40,518 nt of DNA from CAYFUT01 sp964346395 (lineage in GTDB: Bacteria > Bacillota > Halanaerobiia > Halobacteroidales > Halobacteroidaceae), in the NCBI GenBank assembly GCA_964346395.1, contig CAYFUT010000017.1, positions 1 through 40,518 of the forward strand, given 5' to 3'. This document shows, piece after piece, positions 7,570 through 15,456 of the stretch. The notes beneath the pieces were generated by a model, which worked only from the letters and a program-made list of their open reading frames with translations, was not told the origin of the DNA and did not search any database. The position numbers and the translations under genes were made by a program. Each line of letters begins with the position of its first letter. The first letter of the stretch is position 1.

Positions 7570-8310
7570 ATGTCGGCTTATTGGGCAGACCTACATTTAC
7601 ACAGCTGCTTGTCGCCCTGCGGGGATTTATTAATGACTCCTCAGAATATAATTGATCGGGCGCTGGATTTAGGGCTGGATTTAATTGCAATAACAGACCA
7701 CAATTCAGCAGAAAATGTGGAAACAGCAGTTAAGTTAGCTGAGCAAACTCCACTTACTGTGTTGCCCGGAATGGAGGTAGAAACTAAAGAGGAAGTACAT
7801 TTGTTATGCTTATTTGCGGAGGTAGAACAGGTGTTAGCCTGGCAGCACCAGGTATATGCTGCTCTGCCCCAGCAGAAAAATCAGGAAGAAGTATTTGGCC
7901 CGCAGGTGGTAACTGACCTCCAGGACTGTTATGCAAGAAAAGTAGACCGGTTATTGATGGCGGCTACTTCTTTTAAAGTAGAAGAAGTAGTTGCTAAAGT
8001 AAAAGAAATTGGAGGGGTAGTAATTCCTTCGCATGTGGATAAAAATAAATATAGCTTATTAGCTAGTTTAGGTTTCATCCCGCCTAAATTAGGAATTGAA
8101 GCAGTAGAGATTTCTACTAATGTTACTGCTGCAGAAGCTAGAAAGCAGTTTCCCCAGCTGAGTGATTATTCGTTAATAACTAATTCTGATGCTCATTACT
8201 TACAGGAAATAATGAAGAGTATGAAATTAAGTTTACCTCAGCTTACTTTAGAAGAATTTAAGTCTGCTTTAAATTCAACCAGAAATAGACAAATAACCTT
8301 ATTAATTTAA
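7570..8310 (+). CDS. PHP-domain metal-dependent phosphoesterase
   Basis: 246 aa from ATG 7570 (ribosome-binding site aggcggg). The frame extends further upstream, but the nearer start keeps it outside the preceding gene. PHP-fold metal ligands are visible: DLHLHSCLSPCG (residues 7-18), TDHNS, GMEVETKEEVHLL, PSHVDK and SDAHYL. The fold performs metal-assisted phosphoester hydrolysis in enzymes such as nucleotidases, histidinol phosphatase and the polymerase exonuclease domain. The substrate here is unknown. It is the last gene of the five-gene cluster. Partner proteins suggest it removes a phosphorylated signal or nucleotide rather than serving histidine synthesis, since no his genes are nearby. 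Confidence 0.85.
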   Translation: MSAYWADLHLHSCLSPCGDLLMTPQNIIDRALDLGLDLIAITDHNSAENVETAVKLAEQTPLTVLPGMEVETKEEVHLLCLFAEVEQVLAWQHQVYAALPQQKNQEEVFGPQVVTDLQDCYARKVDRLLMAATSFKVEEVVAKVKEIGGVVIPSHVDKNKYSLLASLGFIPPKLGIEAVEISTNVTAAEARKQFPQLSDYSLITNSDAHYLQEIMKSMKLSLPQLTLEEFKSALNSTRNRQITLLI

Positions 8311-8322
8311 CTAAATATAACA

Positions 8323-8355
8323 TATATTCTAAAAATATATTAAAGTTAGAATATA
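8323..8355. promoter_or_regulatory. perfect 10-bp inverted repeat
   Basis: TATATTCTAA and its exact complement TTAGAATATA are separated by 13 bases. It lies 12 bases after the PHP stop. No T run follows, so it may be an operator rather than a terminator. Confidence 0.4.
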
Positions 8356-8404
8356 AAATATAAAAATTGAACATAGCTTGAAAAAGGAATTAGTTTATAG
8401 TATT

Positions 8405-8536
8405 ATGAAAAGGGTAGGTTTTAGTCATATTATGACTAATTTTTCCCAAATATATGTGGTAAAAGAAGAAGAGGACCACATTTGGGCAGCAGGGGGACAG
8501 GAATGTCTACTCAGCTGTGTTCCAATGTGGTTTTTA
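8405..8536 (+). promoter_or_regulatory. rnf leader with mutually exclusive hairpins (attenuator-like)
   Basis: Three segments compete. S1 (8445-8460, CCCAAATATATGTGGT) pairs with S2 (8475-8486, ACCACATTTGGG) over 12 pairs with one bulge. S2 can instead pair with S3 (8522-8531, CCAATGTGGT), which is followed at once by T5, giving a terminator-like stem. A separate hairpin TTAGTCAT/ATGACTAA with a 3-base loop sits at 8421-8439. A frame can be read through here (8378-8566), but it begins with TTG, has no ribosome-binding site and cuts across all the stems, so a regulatory RNA is the better call. The rnfC start is about 190 bases further on. The ligand or trigger is unknown. Confidence 0.5.
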
Positions 8537-8727
8537 CTATGTGTTTGCTTGATTTACATAGGTTAAAATTTATATTTAGTTAGGGGGGATAGGGGAAAAA
8601 GCTAAATAATTAGTAATTAAGTCCAGAAATGAAGGGGAACACCTCACCAGGTAAGGATTAGAGGTTGTATTTGTGAATTAAGGCTGATAAACTTGAATTA
8701 AATATGGGTTTATGAAGGGGTGAAAGA

Positions 8728-10038
8728 ATGGAAGCCAAAACTTTTGACCAAGGGATACATCCGGAGTATAATAAAGAATTAACTAAGGATAAGTCTTTAG
8801 TGCAGGCACCGGTGCCGGAGGAAGTAAAAATTCCTCTTCAGCAGCATATAGGTGGTCCGGCGAAGCCGGTGGTAGAACCGGGAGACGAAGTTGATGTAGG
8901 TGAAAAAATTGGAGAAGCAACGGGCTTTGTTTCGGCCAATATTCATGCTAGCGTATCAGGTACAGTTATAGGAATAGATGAAGAAGCAGGAGATACGGTA
9001 GTTAAAATTAAGAATGATGGAGAAGATAGGTGGGCAGATAGTGCAGTTAGTCAGGGCACAGTAGCTGAATTAGATGGAGAAGAGCTGCGAGATATTATTC
9101 AAGAAGCAGGCATAGTAGGTTTAGGAGGCGCTACTTTCCCCAGTCATGTAAAGGTGAGCATTCCTGATGATACGAATATTGATACTGTGATGTTGAATGG
9201 AGCAGAATGTGAACCGTATTTGACTATTGACCACCGGTTGATGGCGGAAACAGAGACAGCAAAAAAAGTGTTAACTGGTTTACAGGTTTTAATGAAGATT
9301 ACAGAAGCTGAGCAGGGATACATTGGGATTGAAGATAATAAACCAGATGCTATTGCGAAGATGAAAGAATTAGCAGCTGACTTTGCTGCAGTTGAAATTG
9401 TACCGCTGGAAACAAAATATCCGCAGGGCGGAGAGAAACAGTTAATTGATGCTGTTTTAGGAAGAGAGGTTCCTTCCGGGGGATTACCGCTTGATGTAGG
9501 AGTAGTAGTTAACAATACGGGTACTTCTCTAGCAATAGCAGAAGCTATTGAAGAAGGAAAACCGTTAATTGAACGGGCAGTAACAGTTACAGGAGCAGTA
9601 AAAGAGCCTAAAAACTTTATTGTGCGGGTAGGAACTCCGGTAGAAGAGTTAATTACCGCCTGTGGTGGGTTTACAGATACGCCGGGGAAGGTAGTTCTCG
9701 GTGGGCCGATGACTGGTAAAGCGCAGAGCAGATTAGATGTACCGGTGACCAAGGGAACTTCGGGCGTATTAGTATTGACTAAAGCCGATGTAGAACAGTA
9801 TCCTGAGGCTAGTTCCTGTATCAGGTGTGCTCGCTGTGTAGATGCCTGTCCTATTAAATTGATGCCGACTAAATTAGTAAAGTTAGCTAAAAATGATGCG
9901 GTGGAAGCACTGGATGATTATAATGCGTTGGACTGTATTGAATGTGGCTCTTGTAGTTATGTCTGTCCGGCTAATATTGAAATGGTGCAGTGGATTAAGT
10001 TGGGCAAAGCAAAGGTAGAAGCTGAAAAAAGAGAGTAA
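8728..10038 (+). CDS. rnfC: Rnf complex subunit C
   Basis: 436 aa. RnfC is the soluble NADH/flavin-binding subunit of the membrane Rnf complex (ferredoxin:NAD+ oxidoreductase). The N-terminal region resembles a biotinyl/barrel-type domain (GGPAKPVVEPGDEVDVGEKIG). The central NuoF-like domain contains GLGGATFPSHVK and the NAD/FMN-region motif LNGAECEPYLTIDHRLM. Two 4Fe-4S motifs lie near the C-terminus: CIRCARCVDACP and CIECGSCSYVCP. It is the first gene of rnfCDGEAB, the order usual in Clostridia and acetogens. The ribosome-binding site (aaggggtg) fits the ATG. Expression is probably controlled by the structured leader upstream. Confidence 0.96.
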   Translation: MEAKTFDQGIHPEYNKELTKDKSLVQAPVPEEVKIPLQQHIGGPAKPVVEPGDEVDVGEKIGEATGFVSANIHASVSGTVIGIDEEAGDTVVKIKNDGEDRWADSAVSQGTVAELDGEELRDIIQEAGIVGLGGATFPSHVKVSIPDDTNIDTVMLNGAECEPYLTIDHRLMAETETAKKVLTGLQVLMKITEAEQGYIGIEDNKPDAIAKMKELAADFAAVEIVPLETKYPQGGEKQLIDAVLGREVPSGGLPLDVGVVVNNTGTSLAIAEAIEEGKPLIERAVTVTGAVKEPKNFIVRVGTPVEELITACGGFTDTPGKVVLGGPMTGKAQSRLDVPVTKGTSGVLVLTKADVEQYPEASSCIRCARCVDACPIKLMPTKLVKLAKNDAVEALDDYNALDCIECGSCSYVCPANIEMVQWIKLGKAKVEAEKRE

Positions 10039-10052
10039 TTAGGAGGGAAGTT

Positions 10053-10970
10053 ATGGCTATGGATGGTAAATTAGTGGTTTCTTCAGGACCGCATATTAGA
10101 GATAAAGAAACAACAGTGGATATTATGTATAATGTTGTATTGGCTCTGCTGCCGGCCAGTTTAGCAGGAATTTATTATTTCGGCATCCATGGGTTGTGGT
10201 TAATTTTAAGTTGTACCCTAACGGCGGTAGCAACGGAAGCTGTGGCGCAAAAAATAAGGGGAGTTCCGCTTACGATCGGTGATGGAAGTGCCTTGGTAAC
10301 GGGGCTATTATTGGCTTTAGTTTTACCGCCGGGACTGCCCATCTGGATGGCAATTTTAGGATCAATGATTGCTATTGGTTTAGGGAAACATGTTTTCGGC
10401 GGCTTAGGAGATAACTTTTTCAATCCTGCGTTAGTGGGGAGAGCCTTTTTAATGGCTTCTTTTCCGGTAGCAATGACTACTTGGAAGTTTGTAGATGTTA
10501 CTTCGCAGGCTACTCCTTTAGCTAGTGAAAAGCCGGTAGCAGTAACCAGATTATTTCTAGGGAGTACTGGTGGCTGTTTAGGTGAAACTTCGGCTGCCTT
10601 AATTATTTTAGGTGGCTTATATTTGTTATATCAAAATTATATTGATTGGCGGATTCCAGTTGGTTATCTGGGAACAGTGGCTTTATTGACTACTTTTGCC
10701 GGCAGTCGAGGACCGCTTTATCATTTGCTAGCCGGCGGATTGATGATTGGTGCGTTCTTTATGGCTACTGATATGGTAACTACCCCGGTAACTAAGCGGG
10801 GGCGCTGGATATTTGCTGTTGGCTGCGGTGTATTAACGGTGTTAATCAGAGTAGTTGGGGGTTATCCCGAAGGAGTTATGTATTCTATTTTGTTAATGAA
10901 CATGGGTGTACCTTTGATTGACCGTTATACACATCCCCGGATGTATGGTGAGGTGACAGAAAATGAATAA
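10053..10970 (+). CDS. rnfD: Rnf complex subunit D
   Basis: 305 aa, an integral membrane subunit with many hydrophobic helices and the conserved DNFFNPALVGRAF loop. RnfD carries an FMN bound covalently through phosphoester linkage to a threonine in an SGAT-type motif. Here the matching stretch is DVTSQATPL, so Thr154 sits in SQAT, with Gln in place of the usual Gly. The C-terminal part has ATDMVTTPVTKRGR, also conserved in NqrB/RnfD. A strong ribosome-binding site (aggaggg) precedes the ATG. It overlaps rnfG by 8 bases. With RnfE and RnfA it forms the ion-translocating core, probably Na+-linked in a halophile (inference). Confidence 0.96.
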   Translation: MAMDGKLVVSSGPHIRDKETTVDIMYNVVLALLPASLAGIYYFGIHGLWLILSCTLTAVATEAVAQKIRGVPLTIGDGSALVTGLLLALVLPPGLPIWMAILGSMIAIGLGKHVFGGLGDNFFNPALVGRAFLMASFPVAMTTWKFVDVTSQATPLASEKPVAVTRLFLGSTGGCLGETSAALIILGGLYLLYQNYIDWRIPVGYLGTVALLTTFAGSRGPLYHLLAGGLMIGAFFMATDMVTTPVTKRGRWIFAVGCGVLTVLIRVVGGYPEGVMYSILLMNMGVPLIDRYTHPRMYGEVTENE

Positions 10971-11502
10971 AATTAAGCCTAAGTTAATTATTGTTTTAAC
11001 GCTGATTACGATTTGTTCAGCAACGGGATTGACTTATCTTTATCAGGTTACGAGTCCGATCATTGAAGCTCATAACCAGCAGAAGAAAAAAGAGGCTATT
11101 TTAAAAGTTTTACCTAAGGCTGAGAAATATGAGGAAGTAACTAAAGATGGTCTTACTTTATATAAAGGACTTGATTCTGCTGGTAATAAAGTAGGTTATG
11201 CTGTCCAAAATTCTGGGCAGGGTTTTCAAAGTGAATTAAAAATAATGGTGGGCTTAGATTTAGAAAATAAAAAGATACTACAGATGAAAATTCTGAATCA
11301 GGCAGAAACGCCTGGTTTAGGAGCTCGGATTACTGAGCAGCAATTTAAATCACAGTTTCAAAGTAAGTCATTTTCAGATTCCTTTCAGGCCAAAAAAGAT
11401 GTGGATGCTATCTCAGGAGCTACTATATCCTCGCAGGCTATGTCGGATGTAATTGAAGGTGCAATTAAACAGGTGCAGGAAGCTTACGGTGGAGGTGAAT
11501 AA
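10963..11502 (+). CDS. rnfG: Rnf complex subunit G
   Basis: 179 aa. One N-terminal transmembrane helix (about residues 7-28) anchors a periplasm-side FMN-binding domain. The flavinylation motif is complete: SGATISS near residue 150, with the threonine as FMN attachment site. A conserved ETPGLGARI segment precedes it. RnfG passes electrons between flavins of the complex. It begins inside the rnfD end (8-base overlap) and is followed directly by rnfE. Length and domain match the family. No flavin transferase (ApbE) gene is present in the window, although one is needed to load the FMN. Confidence 0.95.
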   Translation: MNKIKPKLIIVLTLITICSATGLTYLYQVTSPIIEAHNQQKKKEAILKVLPKAEKYEEVTKDGLTLYKGLDSAGNKVGYAVQNSGQGFQSELKIMVGLDLENKKILQMKILNQAETPGLGARITEQQFKSQFQSKSFSDSFQAKKDVDAISGATISSQAMSDVIEGAIKQVQEAYGGGE

Positions 11503-11503
11503 G

Positions 11504-12166
11504 ATGTTGAGACTATGGAAAGATTTTGTTAAAGGCCTCTGGGAAGAAAATCCGATCTGGGTTATGTTGTTAGGAATGTGTCCCACTCTGGCGGTAACTA
11601 ATACAGCGACCAATGGATTTGCAATGGGAATTGCCACTAGTTTTGTTCTGCTGGGCGGCGGGACAGTAAATTCTTTAATTAAAGACCTGGTGCCGGATGA
11701 AGTGCGAATTCCTAGTTTTATAGTTGTAATTGCTACTTTTGTAACGGTTGTAGATTATGTAACTAAGGCTTATTTTCCGGCCATTGCGGCATCTTTAAAG
11801 TTATTTATTCCGCTGATTGTAGTTAACTGTTTGATTTTAGGCCGGTCTGAGTCGTTTGCTTCTAATAATCCCGTCCACCGGGCAATTGCTGATGCTTTAG
11901 GAATGGGCGTCGGATTTACCTGGGCGTTAACTTTGTTAGGTGTTTTTCGGGAAATTTTAGGTTTTGGAACTGTCTTTAGAGGAACTGGATTTACTATTCA
12001 GGTGATGGGCGACTGGTTTCAGCCGTGGTTAATCATGGTGCTGCCGGCAGGAGCTTTTTTAAGTTTAGGGGTTTTACTTGGAATTTTTAACTATATTCAA
12101 GATAAATCTTTTAGTTTCACTGATTTATTCGCAACTAGTGAGGATGAACAGATAAATAGTATGTAA
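11504..12166 (+). CDS. rnfE: Rnf complex subunit E
   Basis: 220 aa from ATG 11504, one base after the rnfG stop. The ribosome-binding site ggaggtg lies inside the rnfG end. A longer upstream frame was rejected because it runs inside rnfG. The N-terminus MLRLWKDFVKGLWEENPIWVMLLGMCPTLAVT is diagnostic, with the conserved cysteine of GMCPTLA and a second in VVNCLILGR. In the Rnf/Nqr family the paired RnfA/RnfE cysteines hold a shared iron centre within the membrane. About six hydrophobic helices are visible. It is a paralogue of RnfA with opposite predicted topology (family knowledge). Confidence 0.96.
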   Translation: MLRLWKDFVKGLWEENPIWVMLLGMCPTLAVTNTATNGFAMGIATSFVLLGGGTVNSLIKDLVPDEVRIPSFIVVIATFVTVVDYVTKAYFPAIAASLKLFIPLIVVNCLILGRSESFASNNPVHRAIADALGMGVGFTWALTLLGVFREILGFGTVFRGTGFTIQVMGDWFQPWLIMVLPAGAFLSLGVLLGIFNYIQDKSFSFTDLFATSEDEQINSM

Positions 12167-12183
12167 AGTGAGGAGGTTGCAGA

Positions 12184-12777
12184 ATGGAAGAACTGGGAGC
12201 TATGTTTGGCCAGTTAGTAATTATCTTTATGGGAGCGGCGATCACCAACAACTTTATTCTGTCGCAATTTTTAGGGATTTGTCCGTTTCTGGGGGTATCC
12301 AAAGAGGTACCGACCGCTTTGAGTATGGGCTTAGCTACTACGTTTGTGATGACTATGTCAGCGGTTTGCGTCTGGTTTGTAAATACCTTTATTTTGGAAG
12401 CATTAGGGTTAGTTTATTTGAAATATGTAGCGTTTATCTTAGTAATTTCATCTTTTGTCCAGTTGACCGAGATGGCAGTAAGAAAAATAAGTCCTCCCTT
12501 GTATAAAACCTTGGGAATCTTTTTACCGCTGATCACTACTAATTGTGCAATTTTAGGATTAGCCTTAAAGATTCCAATTAATGATTATAATTTTATTCAG
12601 AGTGCTGTATTTGGTTTAGGTGCTGGTGCAGGATTTACTTTAGCTCTAGTTTTGATGGCGGGGATGCGCGAAAGATTAAATTTTGCTGATGTACCTAAGC
12701 CGCTGCGTGGAGCACCAATCACACTGCTAATTGCTGGTTTAATGGCAATGGCGTTTATGGGTTTTTCAGGGATTTAA
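12184..12777 (+). CDS. rnfA: Rnf complex subunit A
   Basis: 197 aa, a six-helix membrane protein and paralogue of RnfE. Diagnostic stretches are NNFILSQFLGICPFLGVSK with the iron-ligand cysteine, and TTNCAILGLAL with the second one. A good ribosome-binding site (gaggaggttgc) sits 17 bases after rnfE. It pairs with RnfE in the membrane core of the ion pump. No deletion or unusual residue was noticed. Confidence 0.96.
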   Translation: MEELGAMFGQLVIIFMGAAITNNFILSQFLGICPFLGVSKEVPTALSMGLATTFVMTMSAVCVWFVNTFILEALGLVYLKYVAFILVISSFVQLTEMAVRKISPPLYKTLGIFLPLITTNCAILGLALKIPINDYNFIQSAVFGLGAGAGFTLALVLMAGMRERLNFADVPKPLRGAPITLLIAGLMAMAFMGFSGI

Positions 12778-12789
12778 GTGAGGTGACCA

Positions 12790-13812
12790 ATGATGAGTGC
12801 AAATATAATGGATAGTATTATTAAGGCTGTACCGAGTATGGGATTGTTAGGAGCAGTATTTGCCGGTGGATTGGCTTATGCTTCGGTTAAGTTTGCAGTA
12901 GATGAAGATCCTCGGAAAGGAGAAATTGAAGATGTTCTTCCGGGAGCCAACTGCGGCGCCTGCGGTTATCCGGGTTGTTCTAGTTTTGCGGAAGCAATTG
13001 TGAATAATGAGGCAGCAGTCAGCGGCTGTCCGGTCGGCGGCGAAGAAGCAGCTGAACAGATTGCTGATATTATGGGCGTGGAAGTCGGCGGTTCCGAAGC
13101 AAGTGAAGTAGCTCAGATACTCTGTCAGGGAGGTACTGCAGAAACTTATGACCTGGCTGAGTACGAAGGGATAGCTACCTGCCAAGCAGCTGATATGGAG
13201 CCGAATATAAAGTCTTGTGCTTACGGCTGTTTGGGTTTTGGTGATTGTGTAGAAGTCTGTCCGTTTGATGCTATTGTAATCAATGATAACGGACTGCCGG
13301 AAGTTGATATTGATGCCTGTACCGGCTGTGGGAAGTGTGTTGAAGAATGTCCGCGTGATATTATTGAGTTGGTGGCCGACAGTCAGCCTGTACTTGCCCG
13401 CTGTAATTCGGTTTTACAGGGGGGAGAAGTAACAGATGTTTGTGAAGTAGGCTGTATTGGATGCAGCGTATGTGCTAATGAATGTCCGGTGGATGCAATT
13501 GAAATGGAGGCTAATCTGCCGGTAGTAGATGAAGAAAAGTGCATTGACTGTGGAGCTTGTGTAGCTAATTGTCCGACGGATTCAATGGTAGCTACGCCTT
13601 TTGAGACCCGGACTGAGCCGGAAGCAGCGGAGAAGAAAATTATAATTACCGATGACTGCATCGGCTGTACGGCCTGCAAAGGTGAATGTCCGGTAGATGC
13701 TATCTCCGGTGAGCAGGGTGAACAGCACGAAATTGACCAGGATTTGTGTATTCAGTGTGAAAACTGCGTCGGTATTTGTCCACAGGATGCGATTAAAGTT
13801 AAGCATAATTAA
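12790..13812 (+). CDS. rnfB: Rnf complex subunit B, polyferredoxin form
   Basis: 340 aa. A short hydrophobic N-terminal segment (about residues 14-32) tethers it to the membrane. A Fe-S domain GANCGACGYPGCSSF...GC follows, then six ferredoxin-type motifs in a row: CAYGCLGFGDCVEVCP, CTGCGKCVEECP, CIGCSVCANECP, CIDCGACVANCP, CIGCTACKGECP and CIQCENCVGICP. RnfB is the entry point for electrons from reduced ferredoxin. The long multi-cluster form is usual in acetogens and Clostridia. The protein is strongly acidic, in keeping with a halophile. It is the last rnf gene, and a terminator follows 56 bases later. Confidence 0.95.
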   Translation: MMSANIMDSIIKAVPSMGLLGAVFAGGLAYASVKFAVDEDPRKGEIEDVLPGANCGACGYPGCSSFAEAIVNNEAAVSGCPVGGEEAAEQIADIMGVEVGGSEASEVAQILCQGGTAETYDLAEYEGIATCQAADMEPNIKSCAYGCLGFGDCVEVCPFDAIVINDNGLPEVDIDACTGCGKCVEECPRDIIELVADSQPVLARCNSVLQGGEVTDVCEVGCIGCSVCANECPVDAIEMEANLPVVDEEKCIDCGACVANCPTDSMVATPFETRTEPEAAEKKIIITDDCIGCTACKGECPVDAISGEQGEQHEIDQDLCIQCENCVGICPQDAIKVKHN

Positions 13813-13840
13813 AATGAAGAATGGAGAATTAAAAATTAAA
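13813..13840. repeat. heptamer array (AATNNAN type)
   Basis: Four adjoining 7-base units, AATGAAG AATGGAG AATTAAA AATTAAA, start on the first base after the rnfB stop. Same period and position as the other downstream arrays, but a different unit sequence. Confidence 0.5.
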
Positions 13841-13868
13841 AGCAATAAGCGAGCGGAATTACTCTTTT

Positions 13869-13899
13869 CCCTGGGCAGTTAGCCCGGGGATATTTTTTT
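13869..13899 (+). terminator. intrinsic terminator of the rnf operon
   Basis: CCCTGGGC / GCCCGGGG stem with loop AGTTA and a T-rich tail (ATATTTTTTTA). Confidence 0.9.
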
Positions 13900-13980
13900 A
13901 TTTTCCAAAAATGTTTGCTATAATCAAATAATAAGTAATGTATCCACTTTAAACTTTACCACCGCTGGTAAACAAAAAAT

Positions 13981-14009
13981 TTGAATATTTTTTGCTCACC
14001 TTATAAAAT
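13981..14009 (+). promoter_or_regulatory. promoter upstream of the P-loop kinase gene
   Basis: TTGAAT (13981-13986), a 17-bp spacer and TAAAAT (14004-14009), 35 bases before the start codon. Confidence 0.5.
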
Positions 14010-14044
14010 GAAATAAAGGCTAGTAACTAAGGAGATTAAAGAGT

Positions 14045-14683
14045 ATGCAGCAAATTACAGGATTAGTTATCGAAGGAATACCGGGAACAGGAAAATCAAC
14101 TTTAATTCATCATTTATCCCGCCATCCTACGATTTTAAATCGGGAGTTTATGACCTTTCTCACCTATGGGGAAGAAATAACCCAGCGTGTTTTAGAAAGG
14201 AAGGATAATCAGGGGCAAATTACTAAGCAGGATAATTTGGATTTGCTGCAGGAGATAGTTAATCCGCTAGAGAATTATGGGAATTATTATCAACACCGGT
14301 GGTCAACTTCGGCCGGCTACCGGTTTGCTTTTATATTAGAGCGGTTTCATTTAACGCATGCTACTTACTTTGAACATATTGAGTGGGAAGATATGGTTGA
14401 GTTTGACCGGAAGTTGGCCCGATTGAATACTAAAATATGTTTGTTAACTTTATCCCGAGCTGTAATGAAAGATAGAATTATTTATAGGCGGGGAGAACAG
14501 TGGAGAAATTATATTTCTCGTTTTGGGACTACTGAGGAAGAAATTATTGATCATTACTGGCAAGTGCAGCGGCAAAAGAAGAAATTAGCAGCCAAAAGTA
14601 AGTTACCAGTACTTGCTGTAGATACAAGCCAAATTTCAGTAGAACAAACAGCAGAAAAAGTTATTGATTTTTGGAATATTTAA
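14045..14683 (+). CDS. P-loop nucleotide kinase-like protein
   Basis: 212 aa. A Walker A motif is clear at residues 11-19 (GIPGTGKST), right at the N-terminus, as in thymidylate/deoxynucleoside kinases and related AAA_33 proteins. FDRKLARLNTKICLLTLSR followed by YRRGEQW resembles the region after Walker B and the lid. The substrate cannot be read from the sequence: a deoxynucleoside or another small molecule is possible. A ribosome-binding site (aaggag) lies 7-12 bases upstream, and the gene has its own promoter. It stands alone between the rnf terminator and the next promoter, so context gives no help. Confidence 0.65.
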   Translation: MQQITGLVIEGIPGTGKSTLIHHLSRHPTILNREFMTFLTYGEEITQRVLERKDNQGQITKQDNLDLLQEIVNPLENYGNYYQHRWSTSAGYRFAFILERFHLTHATYFEHIEWEDMVEFDRKLARLNTKICLLTLSRAVMKDRIIYRRGEQWRNYISRFGTTEEEIIDHYWQVQRQKKKLAAKSKLPVLAVDTSQISVEQTAEKVIDFWNI

Positions 14684-14815
14684 ATAATTTTAGCTTAAAT
14701 ATACAGGAATTATTGGGGTAGTTATTTAAATATCAATAATAAACAGGAATAAACTATAATGAAATCTAAGAACTAAAGATTGATTTTAATTTATTGTTTA
14801 TAAAATTCCGTATTT

Positions 14816-14824
14816 TGGTATAAT
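14816..14824 (+). promoter_or_regulatory. extended -10 promoter before the HepI-like gene
   Basis: TGGTATAAT, an extended -10 with perfect hexamer at 14819-14824. A -35-like TTGTTT lies at 14794-14799 with a 19-bp gap. The start codon is 20 bases downstream. Confidence 0.5.
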
Positions 14825-14843
14825 ACTGAAAGAGAGGCCGAAA

Positions 14844-15371
14844 ATGATAAAAAAGCAGCTCTACCTATCGTTATGGATATCGTTAGCGATTATTCTGCAT
14901 ATCGTGGAGGGCTTACTACCAACTTTTTTATTCTTTCCCGGGGCAAAATTAGGTTTAACTAACGTAGTGACTTTATTTGTCTTATTAGTATATGGACTGC
15001 AGGCTGGATTAGAAGTTTTACTGCTGCGTATTTTGCTCTCTTCTCTGTTAGCAGGTAGTTTTTTAACCCCTGGATTTTGGTTAAGTTTAACTGGGGGATT
15101 AATCAGTTTTCTTTTGATGAGCTATATTTATTACTATCAGGCTAATAAATTTAGTATAGTAGGGATTAGTATTTTAGGTGCTGCTGGTCATAATTTAGGG
15201 CAAGTAGTAATGGCCTATTTTTTAATTGGCAACTGGCGGTTATTAATTTATTTACCCTATTTATTATTGTTATCTTTACCAACGGGATTGTTTGTAGGAT
15301 TGATAGTTTTGCAGTTACAAAAATATTTGCAGAATATTATTGAGGTTGACTTTCTGCAGGATGAGTTTTAG
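14844..15371 (+). CDS. Gx transporter / HepI-like membrane protein
   Basis: 175 aa, almost wholly hydrophobic, about five to six helices. The signature PGAKLGLTNVVTLF near residues 32-46 and AAGHNLGQVVMAYFL near 111-125 identify the family annotated as 'heptaprenyl diphosphate synthase component I' or Gx transporter. Its topology suits an S-component-like carrier rather than a prenyltransferase subunit. The real substrate is unsettled. In many anaerobes the gene lies near FMN-binding or Rnf-related genes, and here it is 1 kb after rnf with a kinase between. It has its own extended -10 promoter. Confidence 0.8.
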   Translation: MIKKQLYLSLWISLAIILHIVEGLLPTFLFFPGAKLGLTNVVTLFVLLVYGLQAGLEVLLLRILLSSLLAGSFLTPGFWLSLTGGLISFLLMSYIYYYQANKFSIVGISILGAAGHNLGQVVMAYFLIGNWRLLIYLPYLLLLSLPTGLFVGLIVLQLQKYLQNIIEVDFLQDEF

Positions 15372-15456
15372 AATCTACATAATTCTCTAAACTGAGGAAG
15401 GAATTTGTGGTTAATTAGCGAATTTAGTATTAGTAGTACTGGAGGAATTATAACTT

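Noticed and set aside
8378..8566. Open frame of 62 codons before rnfC
   Set aside because: Starts with TTG without a ribosome-binding site, has no recognisable domain, and lies across three well-formed competing stems. A leader RNA explains it better.
8661..8690. Rex operator before rnfC (TTTGTGAATTAAGG...)
   Set aside because: Only one half resembles TTGTGAA. The second half is not complementary, so the site is too weak to claim.
9144..9752. 202-codon minus-strand frame inside rnfC (and similar antisense frames at 33539-34123, 13383-13679 and 10175-10423)
   Set aside because: These are mirror frames of well-identified genes, with low-complexity Ser/Thr/Pro translations and no ribosome-binding sites.
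12168..12506. 112-codon frame overlapping rnfA
   Set aside because: Another reading frame of rnfA. No membrane-protein or domain pattern, and rnfA is unambiguous.
14034..14683. Thymidylate kinase (tmk)
   Set aside because: The P-loop fits, but the tmk DRY/lid signatures are not evident and the sequence is divergent, so only a general kinase-like call is given.
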